A DNA stretch of 64,000 bases from Pelodera strongyloides (lineage: Eukaryota > Nematoda > Chromadorea > Rhabditida > Rhabditidae), in the NCBI GenBank assembly GCA_036852015.1, contig JAANDG010000204.1, forward strand, positions 163,465 through 227,464, read 5' to 3'. Of the stretch, positions 48,401 to 59,568 are shown in pieces. The translations under genes were made by a program, and so were the position numbers. Each line of letters opens with the position of its first letter. Within the stretch, counting starts at the first letter, position 1. Under the pieces are notes generated by a model that was given only the letters and a program-made list of their open reading frames with translations, had not been told where the DNA came from and did not search any database.

Positions 48401-51400
48401 ATTTGAGTTATCCTCTGACTCTTACTTATCGTAAGTGATAAGGATAAGGTCATTGTTTTACTTTCAAATGTTTGAAGTGTATTATCGATTCCTGCATTCG
48501 TTGGTAGTGCTGATCAGGGAACTGTATTGAATTATACTGATCATGTTCATTTGTATGTGATGCGATTATCCAAAATTTGTCTCGAAAACCGGCTGTTATA
48601 CAGCTTTAAACAACCATTTCAGCTGCTCCTGACCATCTGGGTGTTCTTCCTGCTTGTACAGGCTTTTCACCTCGTCTCTTTGATTTGGGCCCTTCTCAGA
48701 AGAACCGAGGATTCGTGGAAAATTGTCACCACTTCCAATGTAAGTTATGTGGCGAATGAAACGAAAAAATTACGCCGCTTCGATGTGGCGTGCCAGTTGC
48801 ACACCGAACACACGCGGCTAGCACGTCTGACGTTGCAAAATCCACGCGGCACGCCTAGTTTCCTCAGTGTGCTACGCGGGTAGACCCTTTTCTTTTGGAT
48901 GAGAGCAGTTATTTCCATAGAAAGAAACACTATTCACTATTCAGTAAGTATGTGTTTTCTCTTTAGTTGTACACGTTTTGCTTCGACATTGTCACCTTTC
49001 TCGTCATCACCTTTTACAATTTGTGTGGATGCTTTCGTGAGTACATTTTTGTTATAAACTTTCATGAGATTTGGGGCTAGGCGCGCGCCCCAAATCTTCT
49101 CCCTTCGCCTCTCCCTCTCCTGCAATTATTTTGCCCTTTCAGGCCTTTCCTACCTTTGCAACGCATCTTGAGGATGTTATGATAGTTACGCTCAGCTTGG
49201 CGTAATACGAGAGACATATTTGGGCATTGCTTCTAAGTTACAGCGAAGTACCGTCCGGTTTATGAAACGCATCGTGGACAACTGAATTCACTCGAATTCA
49301 GCTAATTTACTCGAATTCAGCTCGATTTTTTATTCTAATTTGTGGGCTGCATAACAATGCTGCTGTACTCGATGTGGTGCAAAAACCGGCTGATATTTCT
49401 CTTTAAATTGTATGTTACACACAATTTAGCCCTCCGCTACCCGCAAATCTTTGCCGTTATCAACGTGGTGGCCACCCTTACCTGGATGTTCTACCTCTAC
49501 TGGTGGTTTATGTTGGCCAGCACAATGACTTACGTAGTCAGGTAGACTTTGGCATATAATCCAAAACATTACAATATAGCTAAACAGCATAATTAGTAGG
49601 TGTGAAAACTCTCACTATCCCTGTGGTTTACCTCGTTCGCCACAAAAGGAGCTTGGTCATTCTTGAGCGTCTATGATCTATGACTTAGAGCGATATAACA
49701 TCCGGTTTTTGAACCATATGTTTTACAACCGCCGGATGTTGTACCGCTTTGAGATTCATGACACATTCAGGCACCACGCCGCAATGGTCGAGAGATATGT
49801 GAGTTTCCCCATGTTATGACAAATTTTAAATTCATGCTTTTAGTTTTGAACACTATTTATTTGCTCTTATTGGGTTAGTAGATAGATAAATTGCTGGGAA
49901 TTCATGAAATTACCGCATGAGTTCCCTGAGGCCATATTCACCACTCCAATTCCCCCGGGGAAATAGTCCCTGGGGACAGAAAAAAACATTATAATGTGAG
50001 ACACACAGAGAAAAAGACGGGAAATTCCCCATGGGGAATTGAGTGGTGAATATGCTGGTCTGCATTTATTTATGCGTATAAAGCCGAAAGTAGTGTGGTG
50101 TTGTAAGTTGTATACAATATACCGTATACCAATCCATTGCAGAACAACAAGAAAGGATCTAGGGATGTAGGTGAGATTTTTAATATGAATATCTTATTAT
50201 ATAAAGGAGAAGAGTTTGTTTATGACTTTGTCACGGACTTTGTTATTTTGTTTTTATGTGCACAACGAAATCCTTTCATAAAGAAAAGTTCCTATTCTCA
50301 ATCGAAAGAGAAGATACAAAATCTACGCCGCTGGCGAGATTCGAACCCACAGCAGCACACAACCTCTCGATTCACAGTCCAACGCTCTACCTGTTGAGCT
50401 ATGCTAGCTTATACGGATAACCCTCTGCTCTAGATAGATCACCTTCAGTGGCCAATTTGCATTGCACAATTTGTGAATGAAGATCCAGACTCAAATTGTA
50501 CGCTTCCACAATCATAAATGACTTCGTGAAGTGTACCAGAGGGAAAGAGAGCGCGAGAGAGTGAGAAAGATTGAGGATGATAGGAGAGAGATGGGGCTTA
50601 CAATTAGAGAGAAATAGTAGGAAGGAATAGCGAAAGTTATCTTTTTACCTTTGTAGAAATTACTTTTTTTTAAAATAGGATAACAATCGGCCGAAGGCCG
50701 ATTCCTCCAGTCGGAGAAGAGCCCGTAGGGCTCTTCGAACGGCTGGTTAACAATAAGCCTAAAGAAAATGCCTGATCGAGTATATGCATCAACAATTCTT
50801 TCCCAATTGGGAAAAATTGCCTCTACGAGTCGATGTTTTGCATGCTGCCTCTCTTTTCTCTCACCTCCCACGAGAGCAATTGGCCTCCGTTAATGAATCC
50901 CGAGCTTTTTCCGAGAAACTTTGCATTTCCGAGCTTTTTCCGACTATTCTCCGATTTTCGGCCGAGTAAAAACCTAGTAGGGAATTAGTAAAAAACTAGC
51001 TGGTTTTTTCTCGGCCGAAAATCGGAGAATTGTCGGAAAAAGCTCGGAAACCAAGATCATAGGAGAGTCTCCCGCTACAGTAAGAATGAGAATGAGAGGG
51101 CAGGCAACATCGATCTTTAATCTACAAGCATGCATACTAAATTAAACCCGTTACGTTCCGGATAAACGCTGAGAGCATATGGCGGCGCTAATAAGCTTCA
51201 ATCTATGTGTACGTACGTTAGCTGAACTATTGAGCTCGTAAACGTTCCACTTTAGGTTCGGCGGACCAAGTGATAACTGCCGAATCGAAACGTTCCAATG
51301 AAGGATTTGATCAGTCGAAGAGAGAGAAAAAGGTTAGTGTTAATTTATTAAGCATCAGCTTTTCTTTTCGCCCGCGAGAGCATTCAGTAGACACGAAAGA

Positions 51401-51646
51401 GTTATCACGCTATATCAACACCTGTTCGAATGCGAGTATTTATGTTCGGCTAGTTATCGTGAAAAAAGACAAACTGTATATTACATACGCTTACACTTAT
51501 TCATGAATGTTCGGCTTATCTTCACATGAAACTTGTTGCAGGCTCTGAACGCAGCACCAGCGCCATTGGCTGCCGTTGCGGTGGCCCCGGCTCCGCCATC
51601 GGCAACGCCGCCGCCCACAGATAACACGGCCAAGAAGAGCCAATGA
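45467..51646 (+). CDS. Multi-pass membrane protein, 268 residues, 11 exons, unknown function
   Basis: Exons 45467-45497, 47524-47589, 47974-48096, 48313-48362, 48623-48739, 48967-49036, 49430-49541, 49771-49798, 50143-50170, 51256-51332 and 51542-51646 join in phase to 268 codons plus a TGA. The ATG follows a TTCCCAG acceptor. Four hydrophobic segments are visible: YCIVTVSVFHILWCAI (about residues 40-60), LLLTIWVFFLLVQAFHLVSL (about 92-115), FDIVTFLVITFYNLCGCF (about 132-152) and FAVINVVATLTWMFYLYWWF (about 159-178). Short N-terminus; the C-terminal ~80 residues are charged and then Ala/Pro-rich (cytosolic tail?). No family recognised. Intron 1 contains the Tc1-like element and intron 9 a Helitron-like element; introns 4, 6 and 7 carry pieces of TTAA MITEs. 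AATAAAG at about 51896 may be the polyadenylation signal. Confidence 0.8.
45978..47140 (+). pseudogene. Tc1-like transposase, broken
   Basis: The N-terminal HTH domains are present (LSNNE.VQIEALHQAGHSN; KRTGRPRLFTAQEDRLL), with a one-base slip just after the ATG at about 45980. The section with the first catalytic aspartate is deleted: the frame jumps from WRAIRR to VLQKNLLPFLQ. A frame change follows and QQDNAPTH...WPACSPDTNPIENLC supplies the second D and the D/E region. A 473-bp TTAA MITE then splits the last exon-like part, and the C-terminus (AAILQAWNGL...) resumes after it, ending at about 47140. No active enzyme is possible. Confidence 0.88.
46543..47015. mobile_element. TTAA MITE nested in the Tc1-like transposase (473 bp)
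   Basis: TTAA at 46539-46542 and 47016-47019; ends AGGGATGGGCTCAC and GTGAGCCCATCCCT; near-perfect palindrome throughout. Excision would restore ACCTTTAAAGCCGCA of the transposase, so TTAA is the true target duplication. Confidence 0.92.
49235..49405. mobile_element. TTAA MITE, CCGGCCGG type, in intron 6 of the membrane-protein gene
   Basis: AGCGAAGTACCGTCCGG at the left and CCGGCTGATATTTCTCTTTAA at the right. A right half of the same family lies at about 48570-48614 immediately before the exon 5 acceptor, and a 60-bp mini-palindrome of the same type (ATCCGG...CCGGAT) at about 49689-49752. Confidence 0.6.
49945..50050. repeat. Inverted repeat in intron 8
   Basis: CATATTCACCACTCCAATTCCCC (in part) is inverted at about 50024-50051 (GGGGAATTGAGTGGTGAATATG). 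It looks like a small foldback element. Confidence 0.65.
50192..50746 (+). mobile_element. Non-autonomous Helitron-like element, copy 2
   Basis: Starts TCTTATTATATAAAGGAGAA after A (50191), ends with the AGAGCCC/GGGCTCT hairpin and CTGG before T (50747). It has a tRNA-like module on the minus strand (about 50336-50412). It shares ends with 11318-11717 but has a longer, different middle (50415-50670). Confidence 0.72.
50925..51055. repeat. Inverted repeat CCGAGCTTTTTCCGA in intron 9
   Basis: Arms at about 50932-50968 and 51013-51048 share CCGAGCTTTTTCCGAC and CTCCGATTTTCGGCCGAG. A tandem copy of the outer 15 bases lies at 50910. Confidence 0.7.
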
Positions 51647-52138
51647 TTCGCGCGGAGCGTGCCTTAACACCTAGAATACAACATGTGAAGAACTTAAATT
51701 TATTGTATTTCTCTAGATCTTTCGAGTTGAACTTCAGCTTACGTGACCTGATCTTATTGATTTTTCCCAAAACCAAAGTTCACCTTTTGTAAAAAAACAA
51801 CAGTAGTTTTATAAATATCATTGTTTTCAAATAGGTCTTTTTCGATTATTGAAGCCTTAGCTTATCGTGGACTCATCAATATTTTGATTTGCGAAATAAA
51901 GTTTTTCATGAGCATGAGTTTTGTGTGTGTGTGATTTGTTAAGTATTCTGAAAATTTATTCTAATATTACGAACCAGCTGGCTACGCCGCCCGAGGCGAC
52001 TTTCTATTACATTTATTTTATTTTATTTTATGTACACGTGAAACGTGGATTCAAAAGTGGTTACAAAAAATTAGAGTATGGATCATATGTTTTACGCAAT
52101 TCTGGTACTCATTTTGTCATGTATGCTGATGATATTAA

Positions 52139-52301
52139 AGTGAAATGCTAGTCCCTTTGGAAAATTTGCATATGATAAGCAAATCCTATGTATCCTATGC
52201 TAATTTTGTACGATCGTCCACGGCATTCGTACAAAATTAGCATAGGATACATAGGATTTGCTTATCATATGCAAATTTTCCAAAGAGGCTAGCATTTCGC
52301 T
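52139..52301. mobile_element. 163-bp palindromic TTAA MITE nested in the LINE, first copy
   Basis: Left TTAA 52135-52138, shared middle TTAA 52302-52305. Ends AGTGAAATGCTAGTCC and GGCTAGCATTTCGCT. Confidence 0.92.
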
Positions 52302-52305
52302 TTAA

Positions 52306-52468
52306 AGCGAAATGCCAGCTCCTTTGGAAAATTTGCATATGATAAGCAAATCCTATGTATCCTATGCTAATTTTGCGCGATCGTCCACGGCTATCGCGCA
52401 AAATTAGCATAGGATACATAGGATTTGCTTATCATATGCAAATTTTCCAAAGGAGCTGGCATTTCGCT
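52306..52468. mobile_element. 163-bp palindromic TTAA MITE nested in the LINE, second copy in tandem
   Basis: Middle TTAA 52302-52305, right TTAA 52469-52472. Removing both copies and two TTAAs restores GATATTAAGATTTAT, coding DIKIY of the reverse transcriptase. Confidence 0.92.
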
Positions 52469-53370
52469 TTAAGATTTATAGAGTAATCAAATCAGCTAAT
52501 GATGTTGTTCACTTGCAACAATCAATAGACTTTGTTTATGAGTGGTCGGTTAGCTTTCAGTTGCCGTTGGCACCTCACAAGTGTCAAGCACTATACATTG
52601 GTGCTCGAAATCCCAAACCAGACTATATTTGCAATGGTACTGTAATTTCGAAGGTAACTGAAGTTAAGGACTTAGGCTTTTTTATTACCGAAAATCTTAG
52701 TTTTTCTAGGCATGTGTCGTTTATTTGTAACCAGGCTCGAAAGAGGATGTTTGCCCTTTTTCGTACACTAAAAACTCACAAAGCAAAGATCCTTGTTCTA
52801 GCTTATTGTTTATATGTGAGGTCTATTCTCGAATCAGGTTCCGTTGTATTTAACCCGTACAAGCAGAGAGACAAATTAGCATTAGAAAGAATTCAACGAA
52901 TGTTTACCAAGCGTGTTTTTATGCGATCTCATTTACTTAGATATGCTGATACGCCCCCTCCCAGTGTAAGAAATGAAGCTTGAAATTAGATTTACTTATG
53001 AATCGTAGAAAAAGAGCAGATGCGAAAATGCTACGAAAAATTTTAGCTGGGAAATGTGGTGCGAGCTTGCAGAGAATGTTCAAGTTCAGACCCTTTGCAT
53101 ACTCTTCCGTAGGGGCAGGAGTAGGATCGTTATTCCCAGAGCAACTAAAATGGTTCGTAGGCATTCATTTGTACATAGAACTTCTATTATGATTGAGGAA
53201 ACTCCGCACTTAGCTTCATAGATTTCTGTATAATGTGTCACTTTATTTATTCTTCATTTTTGTATTTGTGCTACTGTTGACTGTTGCTTTACTCGACAAA
53301 ACTGTACGTTGCATATATTTTTCTCATGAATTGTATGTGTGCGTAATAAATTATTATTATTATTATATGC

Positions 53371-54663
53371 AAAAATCCTCGCTTCGTTGTTCTTTTTGTT
53401 GCTAGATCTGCATGTTCTTTGTAGTTTTTTCGTAGTACTTTGAGCGCCGCTAACTCGCACGGCTGATACGGCACACACATTCCCGATATGCAGCTTTTTT
53501 CGTGCTTTTGTGAGAGGGGCGCTTTGGATGTGAGATGGCGCAGTGCATGGGAACATGAACTACTGAACCAATCCTACTTCCTGAGCGTAACGCACATCTT
53601 CCAAACGTACAATCAAACAAACGCACAAACAAACAAACAAAGCTCCCAACTTTATGTAATAAGACAATAAATTATTTCCGTAACTATTTTGGGGATATGG
53701 CCTATCAGTTTTACTTTTTACGTCAACGTTTGAGGTAAGTAACAGCCACAACTCCATAACTACACTACACACTGGTTGATTTTATTTTAATAAGACTCTT
53801 AGAAGTCCATATTCTTTACTCTTCTGATTTTCGTCAGTTATTTTTCATATTAGAATTTCTGAAACAAGGAAATAAGGAAATAAATAAAACATACAAATGC
53901 AAAAGTGCAGGTGAAGTGCGGAAAAGTATACACAAATTCGTGAATATTAATTGTCCACTTTAAGACCTCAATTTTCATTAACATTGTTGGATTTCAAAGT
54001 TTTATTTATTTTTTAAAAGGTACTGTCATTATACCGTAAATTGGTGATGCGCATTACATGTAATTTTGTATTTTTCAGTTTATTTAAAAAAAAATGCTTC
54101 CAATTGGTTAATGGGCGAACGGTAAACGTACAATTACTTTAATTAGAAGTGTAACACATATATTATGTACTTCACTCTCTAATTTCTTACGAATTTTTCT
54201 TACGAAAATGTTGTTTTCTTGGTTTTCGATTCCTTGCGTATTTTATTTGCAACTGCATTTTTACAACGGTGGTATTTATGCAACGTTGTGTGCGGTTAAG
54301 ATGGGCAATTATCGGGATAGCTTTAAATTAAGTCGTGTCTTCAATAGTGTAGGTCATATTAGTTAGGTGTGGATGGGGTTGGAGCATCGTTCCAAACTTT
54401 CCCTCGTAATGCGTACGATTACATACGATTCTGTCGGTAATATAGTATAACCCAATCACCTCGGACAACACGCATTATGAGGTTTTCAAGTTCCGGGACT
54501 GCCTATTTCACTCATATTCGCGGTCGTTTGAATTAGTAACATTTTCTGGTTATTCATTGTTGTTCATTCTCATGGCAGACACAAATTACGAATTTTTGCA
54601 ATATTGTGGTTTATAGTTTATACCGTAATCCAACTTCGATCAAGTTTCAGAACCAGAACGGCA
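53371..54663. other. Intergenic, AT-rich, no gene recognised
   Basis: Short ORFs only. The stretch immediately upstream of 54640 ends in AAGTTTCAG, the probable trans-splice acceptor of the receptor gene. Confidence 0.4.
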
Positions 54664-57445
54664 ATGTCAAACGACTCCCTTCCTGTTGGTATGTTCAGTG
54701 AAGGGCCGTTCATATACGGTATTGTCATCAGTTCTGTGACAATTATCCTCAGCCTACTCACTACAATTGTCTTTATTCGGTTATGTATTTATCACTCCAT
54801 GAATGGCTTGAAATCACAATTTCAGCGGTTATTCATGATATGCATCTTCAATGTAAGTATGAAACCGTTGCATGTAATTTAGTTTACTAATTTTTAAAGG
54901 GACAGGCCCATTTCGGGTAACTCCTATTTTTGATCACTCCATATGATTCTCCGTACCAAATAGAGTACGATGCAATGTTTATAAGAAACGCTTACGCCGT
55001 AACCAGCAGTTTACCATAGCCAGTCATACCTCATACCCAACAATCTTGACGAGTCGGCGCGAATAGGCGTGACAATTGCGATAGTCTCAACTGTTAGTAG
55101 AGCGTAAAGCGGTATAGCACCCGGTATGAAACATATTTGAAGCATAACTGCATTCCCATGTGGTGCACGCAAATTAGTCTAATTACGCTCATTTGCATAC
55201 TACACTACACAGTACACTGACATGGCCCGTTGCCCAACACACGTTCTAAAAACACCTGTTATATGACTTTAAAGTTTCAGTTTGTACTCATAAAGTTGAA
55301 GTAATCACATCCTTTTGAGGACCTCATTTGTGTGTGGTCGCAAATGTTTCTACTCAGCATGCCCATATGGGGACTTCTGCGATTCTACGGCAATTTCTTG
55401 GTGACCTAAATTTATTTTCAATTTAATTTAATTAAAAAAAACATGAACATTAAATTTGAAGGCTCACATCTTTTATGGTACTGGCCTGAATATTTCATTT
55501 TTATTAAATTCATTATTTAGTTGGTTAGTCTCCGTCTCGCAATTTCGATTCCGTATTTCAAGTGCTTGTTAGCTGTTTTTCGAATTATCGATTAGTTGTG
55601 ACTTATAGCATAGCCCATAGCTACAGCTACAGCTCCCAAACGTTGCACTTACAGTAAACCTGCTACTGATAGCGTGTCGTATACTGTAGCGAGCGTGATC
55701 TTTAATATAATAACCTCAGACAGGATTCGTGCCAACGTTCGGTTATTTCATCATGTTATTATCCATTAACACTCAAGTGTTGGGAGCTTTGATTATCGCT
55801 ATCAACCGAGTGATATCAGTGGCTATGCCATTCAAATACGAAAAGGTTCTCATTATTATGAGACAATTTTTAGAATAAACATAACCAGGAACCTCTGCAA
55901 GCGAACTACAGTACTACTACCGAGAATTCATTATTTATTTCATTATTTATTTATTTTTCAGATCTCGCAGCGCTTTTTCTGGTGGTTTGTCATCCTCATT
56001 TTAACAGTCCCACAGCTCAATTCCTTTCGGATTATAGTAACGGTAATTTTCCCCGATTACGTTGTATTTAACGATAAGGTCTAGTAGTTTCCTTTTCTGT
56101 TTTGGTTAATTGATCAAATGAAATACACGCGTACACATATTGTATACGATCTTTCATGGTTACCTTCTTCAAGTTAGTGCCCACGTATTACAAATATGCT
56201 AAGTGCGGTCGAATTGGATCTATTTTTTATGCAAATTTACGCTCCTTCGCATATGCAGCATAAGAAAGCAGGGCACGCGATGCGTTTCAAAAACCGGCCG
56301 GTATTTCCCTTTAAACGATATGATTTTCCAGGGCGCATGGTTCGTTCCGATTGGTGATACTATCTTTATTTTGACTGCGAGCGCAACTGTGGGTTATTTA
56401 TTTTAATGAGTTTATTTATATTGCGCATGACACTTATTCTTTATTTATTTCCCAAAACACTATTGCAAAACAAAACTTCGCATGCCCGTAGCAACAAAAA
56501 AAGTTCATCGGGGCGAAAACCTCGCCGCGGGATATATGACGCGCACAAAATAAAAGGTGGCGCACTTCTAGCAACTTGCGCGCAGCTTTAATCAAAATAC
56601 TCATTTCAGTGGGTTGATGGCTATGTGCACATAATCTACACTTGCTTATGTGTTGTTCCAACTTTGATTTGCAATATTTATACAAGCACGCGGCTTTTCT
56701 TTCATACACGTTTTCGTCAAGAATCATCAGTGGACAAGATAGAGAGGAATGATATCAAATTTCATTTTACAAGCATTTTTATATTCGTCACACAAACAAT
56801 GCAGACTATATTACAGGTGGAGAGCACATTTTTATCAATCCGAAGTTATACATGATATTTTTGTGACGCGCAAAACTTACCACTCACACTGACGCATGCA
56901 CCAACATATGCACACAAACACAAACACACACACACATACATACGCACACACACACACATACACACACGCACACACAAACACAAACACACACACACATACA
57001 TACGCACACACACACACATACACACACGCACACACAAACACAAACACACACACACATACTCGCACCACACACAACCACATACACACACGCACACACAAAC
57101 ACAAACACACACACATACATACGCACACACACACACACATACACACACGCACACACAAACACAAACACACACACACACATACGCACACACACACACACAC
57201 ACATACATACATATATATATATACACGCACAAATACAAACACACCAACTCTTTGTAAAGGGAAGCCCGATGCCGTAAATTCACAATAAACACTCCGTTTC
57301 ACGATATCCCTTTCAGATCATTATCAACGTGTTTGAGGGACAACCAGTGTCGGCACTTGCAATTGCTATCATTCCGTTCGCAACGAACTGCAATTGTCTC
57401 CTACCGCTCTGGTTTCTCATACTTATTTCGGAAGATACGAGATAC
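54664..57445 (+). CDS. Nematode serpentine (Srg/Srv-like) chemoreceptor, one in-frame stop
   Basis: G-protein-coupled receptor of the nematode chemosensory type. Exons: 54664-54852 (TM1, ending [14 protein letters not shown]), 55281-55400 (TM2; contains TAA at 55302-55304), 55720-55845 (TM3; [15 protein letters not shown] replaces the DRY-like motif), 55962-56042 (TM4), 56332-56388, 56610-56816 (TM5/6; [21 protein letters not shown]), 57317-57445 (TM7; [14 protein letters not shown]). Every exon is a multiple of three in phase 0, about 303 residues plus a short tail. Only the stop in exon 2 spoils it, so the locus is a pseudogene, a null allele, or exon 2 is used differently. A TTAA MITE ends nine bases before the exon 2 acceptor. 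The donor of the last exon is duplicated. Confidence 0.8.
55107..55268. mobile_element. TTAA MITE (CCGGCCGG type, diverged) abutting receptor exon 2
   Basis: AAAGCGGTATAGCACCCGG on the left and CACCTGTTATATGACT with TTAA (55269-55272) on the right. A left half of the AGGGACAGGCCCAT type precedes it at about 54897-54930. Confidence 0.55.
56190..56312. mobile_element. TTAA MITE right half in receptor intron
   Basis: GATGCGTTTCAAAAACCGGC...TTTCCCTTTAA; the left half is missing. It lies 15 bases before the exon at 56332. Confidence 0.6.
56896..57232. repeat. (CA)n-rich microsatellite/minisatellite in receptor intron
   Basis: ACACACACAC tracts with regularly spaced ACAAACACAAACAC and CATACATACGCAC interruptions, giving a ~60-bp higher-order period. 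Long cysteine/valine or threonine/histidine ORFs across it are low-complexity artefacts. Confidence 0.95.
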
Positions 57446-59350
57446 GTAAGTTCTCATACTTATTTCGGAAGATACGAGATACGTAAGTTGCATGGTTTAT
57501 GCGTTTATAGATGCTCTAACGGATCTTGCTATTTCCAACCACTGTACCCCAAATACACACGCGGTTGATAAAGAAAAAGAAATCTCTCGCTCTGTATATG
57601 TATGAACAGCTAATTAGCAATTAATCCTAATTACTATAATTATGTTGACTTCATCACGGATTTTCAAAAATCGCGCTCTATTTCACGTTTTTTTTGTGAT
57701 TTTTTTTGCAATATAAATTTTACGAAAATGTGTAATTTAGTTAATTACCGTGTTGAAACACGTCTAATGGGTACCTTTGAACTGGGAAGTTCGTTTTCGC
57801 GAACGGTTCTAGTCAATTTAAAAGCAATTGAAACTAAAGATGATATGATAAGTATTCTAGGCAGTGCTGGGACGTTCGCCCCCAAAAACGCTGATGGTCG
57901 CTTCAGAATCTACAACCGCAACAGTGAGGAATTGGTCACAGACACAGACGCGTCGTTTCTAAATAGTTCATAAATAAGTAATCGTTAATAAATTGATTAT
58001 CTTAAATGAATCCGGTTAACTATGCTATGCCGGTCGATAGAACTACAGATTCCCCCGCTTGCCTAGCCTGATGACGTCGCGCAGGTTGTCATCTGGATCT
58101 GGAACCCGGCGTACATTCTGTCTTGATATATGGTCAACTCATTAGCTTCGACCATTATAATTATAAGCTTCGAACGCGTCGAACACAAGTCCTTACTGGA
58201 CACATATTTATTCTTTTGCCCCCTTACGGCCCTGCCCCAAGTCCCAAGTATGGTACCTTACACTTACAGCCCTACGCCATGTATGGGCTAGCCTAGAATA
58301 AAAAGACACGTCTTCAGTTGTAAAGGAGTATTATTCTCTCTCTTACAGTCCTACGCTCACTAGCGTGCACAACAAAAATATTTATTCCTTCCCATGAATT
58401 CTTTTAGCTGACTGTCTGCGCCAGATATTTCCGACACAAATACAAAATTAAACACACAGAACTTAGTAAATATATTCCATCGTACGTCACATACAGTACT
58501 ACCTTGTCCACCGCATATTATGTATGCACTTTATACAGATAGAATTCACCTACGCAATGCAGGTGCAAAGTACCTGTTGAAATGTTTCAGGTTCAAAAAT
58601 AAACTAATAAATAATTAAGAAACTTCCACTTTTACCACACTTGGACACAATTTTTTTTTTTGCAAAACCCAAATAGAATATGTTTGATTTTCTGGTCTGG
58701 AACTCTAATCTTACAATTTGTGATGTTTATCTACATGAAACTGTATGCGAACTTGGAAACGGACAATTTTGTTTTTACATTTTTTCGTAATTTCTTTTAG
58801 AATCAGGACTTACGCGGCACGCTTGCAATTAGTTAATTGTCAGTTAGGTTGGCATAATGCATAATTGATCACAATTAGCAGTGTTTTTAGAATCGAAACA
58901 TCTAAATCACTGTTATTTTGATCTTCCTTGGGATGTTGCGACATGTGTTCCACGTTTTATAATTTATAAATTACAAGTTAGCGTACAGTGCGCAGAGTCA
59001 GCATACTGTCTTACAATACTACCCTCATTGTATTGGTTTGGTGGTAGTGTCACAAGCTACAATGCTCTATGTCCGGGGTTCAATTCCCCATACCATCAAG
59101 GGTTTGCCAGCCGAAATTCCTAAAATTTCATGAACCTATGTTATAGTGCCTGTGACTTTCCTTTATTCTCTCGTTTTCACACAAAATCTCGCTTATTTCG
59201 GATAAATGGCGAGTTTCAGGAAAGCAGAAATTGAAAAACGCCGGAAAACGAAAAACGCCGGAAAACGAAAAATGCCGGAAAACGAAACTGTCGATTTCTC
59301 CGAGCTGGAGGGCCGGATTGAAGGAGCTTTAATCTTTAATAAACCAAATT
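57446..59350. other. Receptor 3' region and unassigned intergenic sequence
   Basis: A second copy of the receptor donor block (57451-57487) and possible tails in two frames end near 57568-57605. An 81-codon ORF (57728-57973) has an upstream TATAAATTT but no known similarity; it may be a small gene. A SINE-like body (TTGTCATCTGGATCTGGAAC) lies near 58088 and a tRNA-like head (B box GGGGTTCAATTCCCC) at 59036-59100. AACGCCGGAAAACGAAA is repeated in tandem at about 59235-59290. Confidence 0.4.
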
Positions 59351-59479
59351 GTTATTACTATTATCACATTAATCCTTAGTGCAATGAATTCAGCCGCTTA
59401 TATTCGATTGCTCCTTTATTATACGAGAAATGGTGTCAAGTCACAATTTCAACGACTTTTTATGATTTGTATGTTCAAT
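59351..59479 (+). pseudogene. Serpentine receptor fragment (TM1 exon)
   Basis: The frame VITIITLILSA...[15 protein letters not shown] ends at a GTGAG donor, and matches the last part of exon 1 of the receptor at 54664 ([12 protein letters not shown]...[15 protein letters not shown]). No in-frame start precedes it and no further exon follows before the MAM-like gene on the other strand. A partial tandem duplicate. Confidence 0.7.
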
Positions 59480-59568
59480 GTGAGACCTTTTTTGGTGTTT
59501 TTTGGAGACATTTTGAGACGAGACTTTTCGAAATAGCCAAGCGATTCCTTTTCCTAGCACAAGATTAA

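Larger units (their letters stand above)
52075..53370 (+). pseudogene. 5'-truncated LINE (non-LTR) reverse transcriptase fragment with 3' ATT repeat
   Basis: The RT core appears at about 52084-52138 with MYADDIK, continues after two inserted MITEs (IYRVIKSANDVVHLQQSID), then SFQLPLAPHKCQALYIG, VKDLGFFI, and LALERIQRMFTKRVF, the thumb pattern of Jockey/CR1-type LINEs. A frameshift near 52980 leads to the C-terminal RRKRADAKMLRKI stretch. The 3' end is an (ATT)n tract at about 53345-53368. Upstream of the YADD motif little coding sequence remains. Confidence 0.82.

Noticed and set aside
52000..52138. Viral origin for the YADD polymerase motif
   Set aside because: Downstream motifs and the 3' ATT tract are those of a non-LTR retrotransposon.
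56846..57302. Long ORFs on both strands rich in Cys/Val or Thr/His
   Set aside because: They are translations of the (CA)n repeat; no splice or start context.
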